From contig JAHDCB010000038.1 of assembly GCA_020630035.1 (NCBI GenBank), positions 1-12,654 on the forward strand: DNA of 12,654 nucleotides. The letters run 5' to 3'. Under the pieces are notes generated by a model. That model had not been told where the DNA came from, made no database searches, and saw only the letters and a program-made list of their open reading frames with translations. This DNA comes from Gammaproteobacteria bacterium (GTDB lineage: Bacteria; Pseudomonadota; Gammaproteobacteria; Chromatiales; Chromatiaceae). The position numbers and the translations under genes were made by a program. Position 1 is the stretch's first letter; each line of letters opens with the position of its first letter. Shown here piece by piece: positions 12,456 to 12,654 of the stretch.

Positions 12456-12654
12456 GTCGGGTGTTCCTGTGAGCGGGTGTTTGCGGATTTGATCTGGTTG
12501 TACTTGTCCGGTGAGCGGAGCTCTGGTCGGGCGATGATATCAGCCGACCAGTTTAAGTGTGTGGGCCTGGTGTTGCAATTGTTGATGTAGCCGCGCAGCG
12601 TAAGGCCTGCCAATGACTTGTTGACTGAGTCACGATTTTAAATTATTGTGACAA
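12456..12654. other. Intergenic end of window
   Basis: No coding sequence is supported here. Besides the candidate promoter and inverted repeat at 12523-12578, there is a loose direct repeat around TGAGCGG (near 12472 and 12512) and an 11-base palindrome TGACTGAGTCA (12622-12632) followed by AT-rich DNA. The AT-rich end may belong to the control region of a gene outside the window. Confidence 0.5.
12523..12578 (-). promoter_or_regulatory. Candidate promoter with inverted repeat ahead of Rpn gene
   Basis: On the minus strand TTGCAA (12573-12578) and TAAACT (12550-12555) are spaced 17 bases and could be -35 and -10 boxes. A perfect 8-bp inverted repeat CTGGTCGG/CCGACCAG (12523-12530, 12544-12551, 13 bases between) begins in the -10 box and covers the predicted start of transcription. 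That position suits an operator, though a hairpin in the leader RNA or the terminator of a gene beyond the edge is possible. Confidence 0.35.

Noticed and set aside
12162..12590. Plus-strand 142-codon frame opposite the Rpn-family gene
   Set aside because: Lies almost wholly antisense to the nuclease gene, with no ribosome binding site and no recognisable motif.
12622..12632. TGACTGAGTCA palindrome as a named regulator site
   Set aside because: Eleven bases of symmetry alone do not identify a bacterial regulator, and the gene it might serve is outside the window.

Overview
The window looks like chromosomal DNA of a gammaproteobacterium. It carries RlmD (23S rRNA U1939 methyltransferase), exonuclease I (SbcB), a yebC-ruvC-ruvA gene order, an AsmA-type envelope protein, a type IV pilus minor pilin and an LpxL-type acyltransferase. 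That combination is typical of the class. I cannot name the genus. Base composition of the core genes is moderate; the last gene on the right is clearly more AT-rich.

Left part (1-3536): the 3' end of an unrecognised gene that enters from the left edge runs into rlmD with a one-base overlap, both on the + strand. rlmD converges on a minus-strand acyltransferase gene and the two overlap by 15 bases at their 3' ends.

Middle (3537-4143): about 600 bases without an intact gene, and the oddest part of the window. It holds a 107-bp palindromic element (3567-3673); a good sigma70-like promoter with two operator-like inverted repeats, a strong ribosome binding site and a start codon that lead into a reading frame losing protein character after about 14 codons (a probable decapitated regulator gene); then three consecutive stem-loops and a 24-bp direct repeat. 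A GC-rich hairpin lies just ahead of rpoZ (omega subunit of RNA polymerase), which stands alone here.

Right-centre (4442-11385): seven tightly packed minus-strand genes read as one probable operon, in transcription order yebC, ruvC, ruvA, pilW-like, sbcB, asmA-like, ygjP-like metallopeptidase. Junctions are 4-base ATGA overlaps (ruvC/ruvA, ruvA/pilW) or gaps of 2 to 11 bases. The theme is recombination and DNA processing (Holliday junction branch migration and resolution, 3'-5' ssDNA exonuclease). A lone minor pilin gene sits in the place where ruvB often stands, and ruvB is absent.

Right end (11386-12654): an AT-rich minus-strand gene for an Rpn/PD-(D/E)XK family nuclease with a C-terminal four-residue repeat tail and a possible internal start for a small C-terminal product. 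It is flanked by hairpins on its 3' side and an 8-bp-arm inverted repeat on its promoter side. It looks like an accessory insertion next to the core operon.
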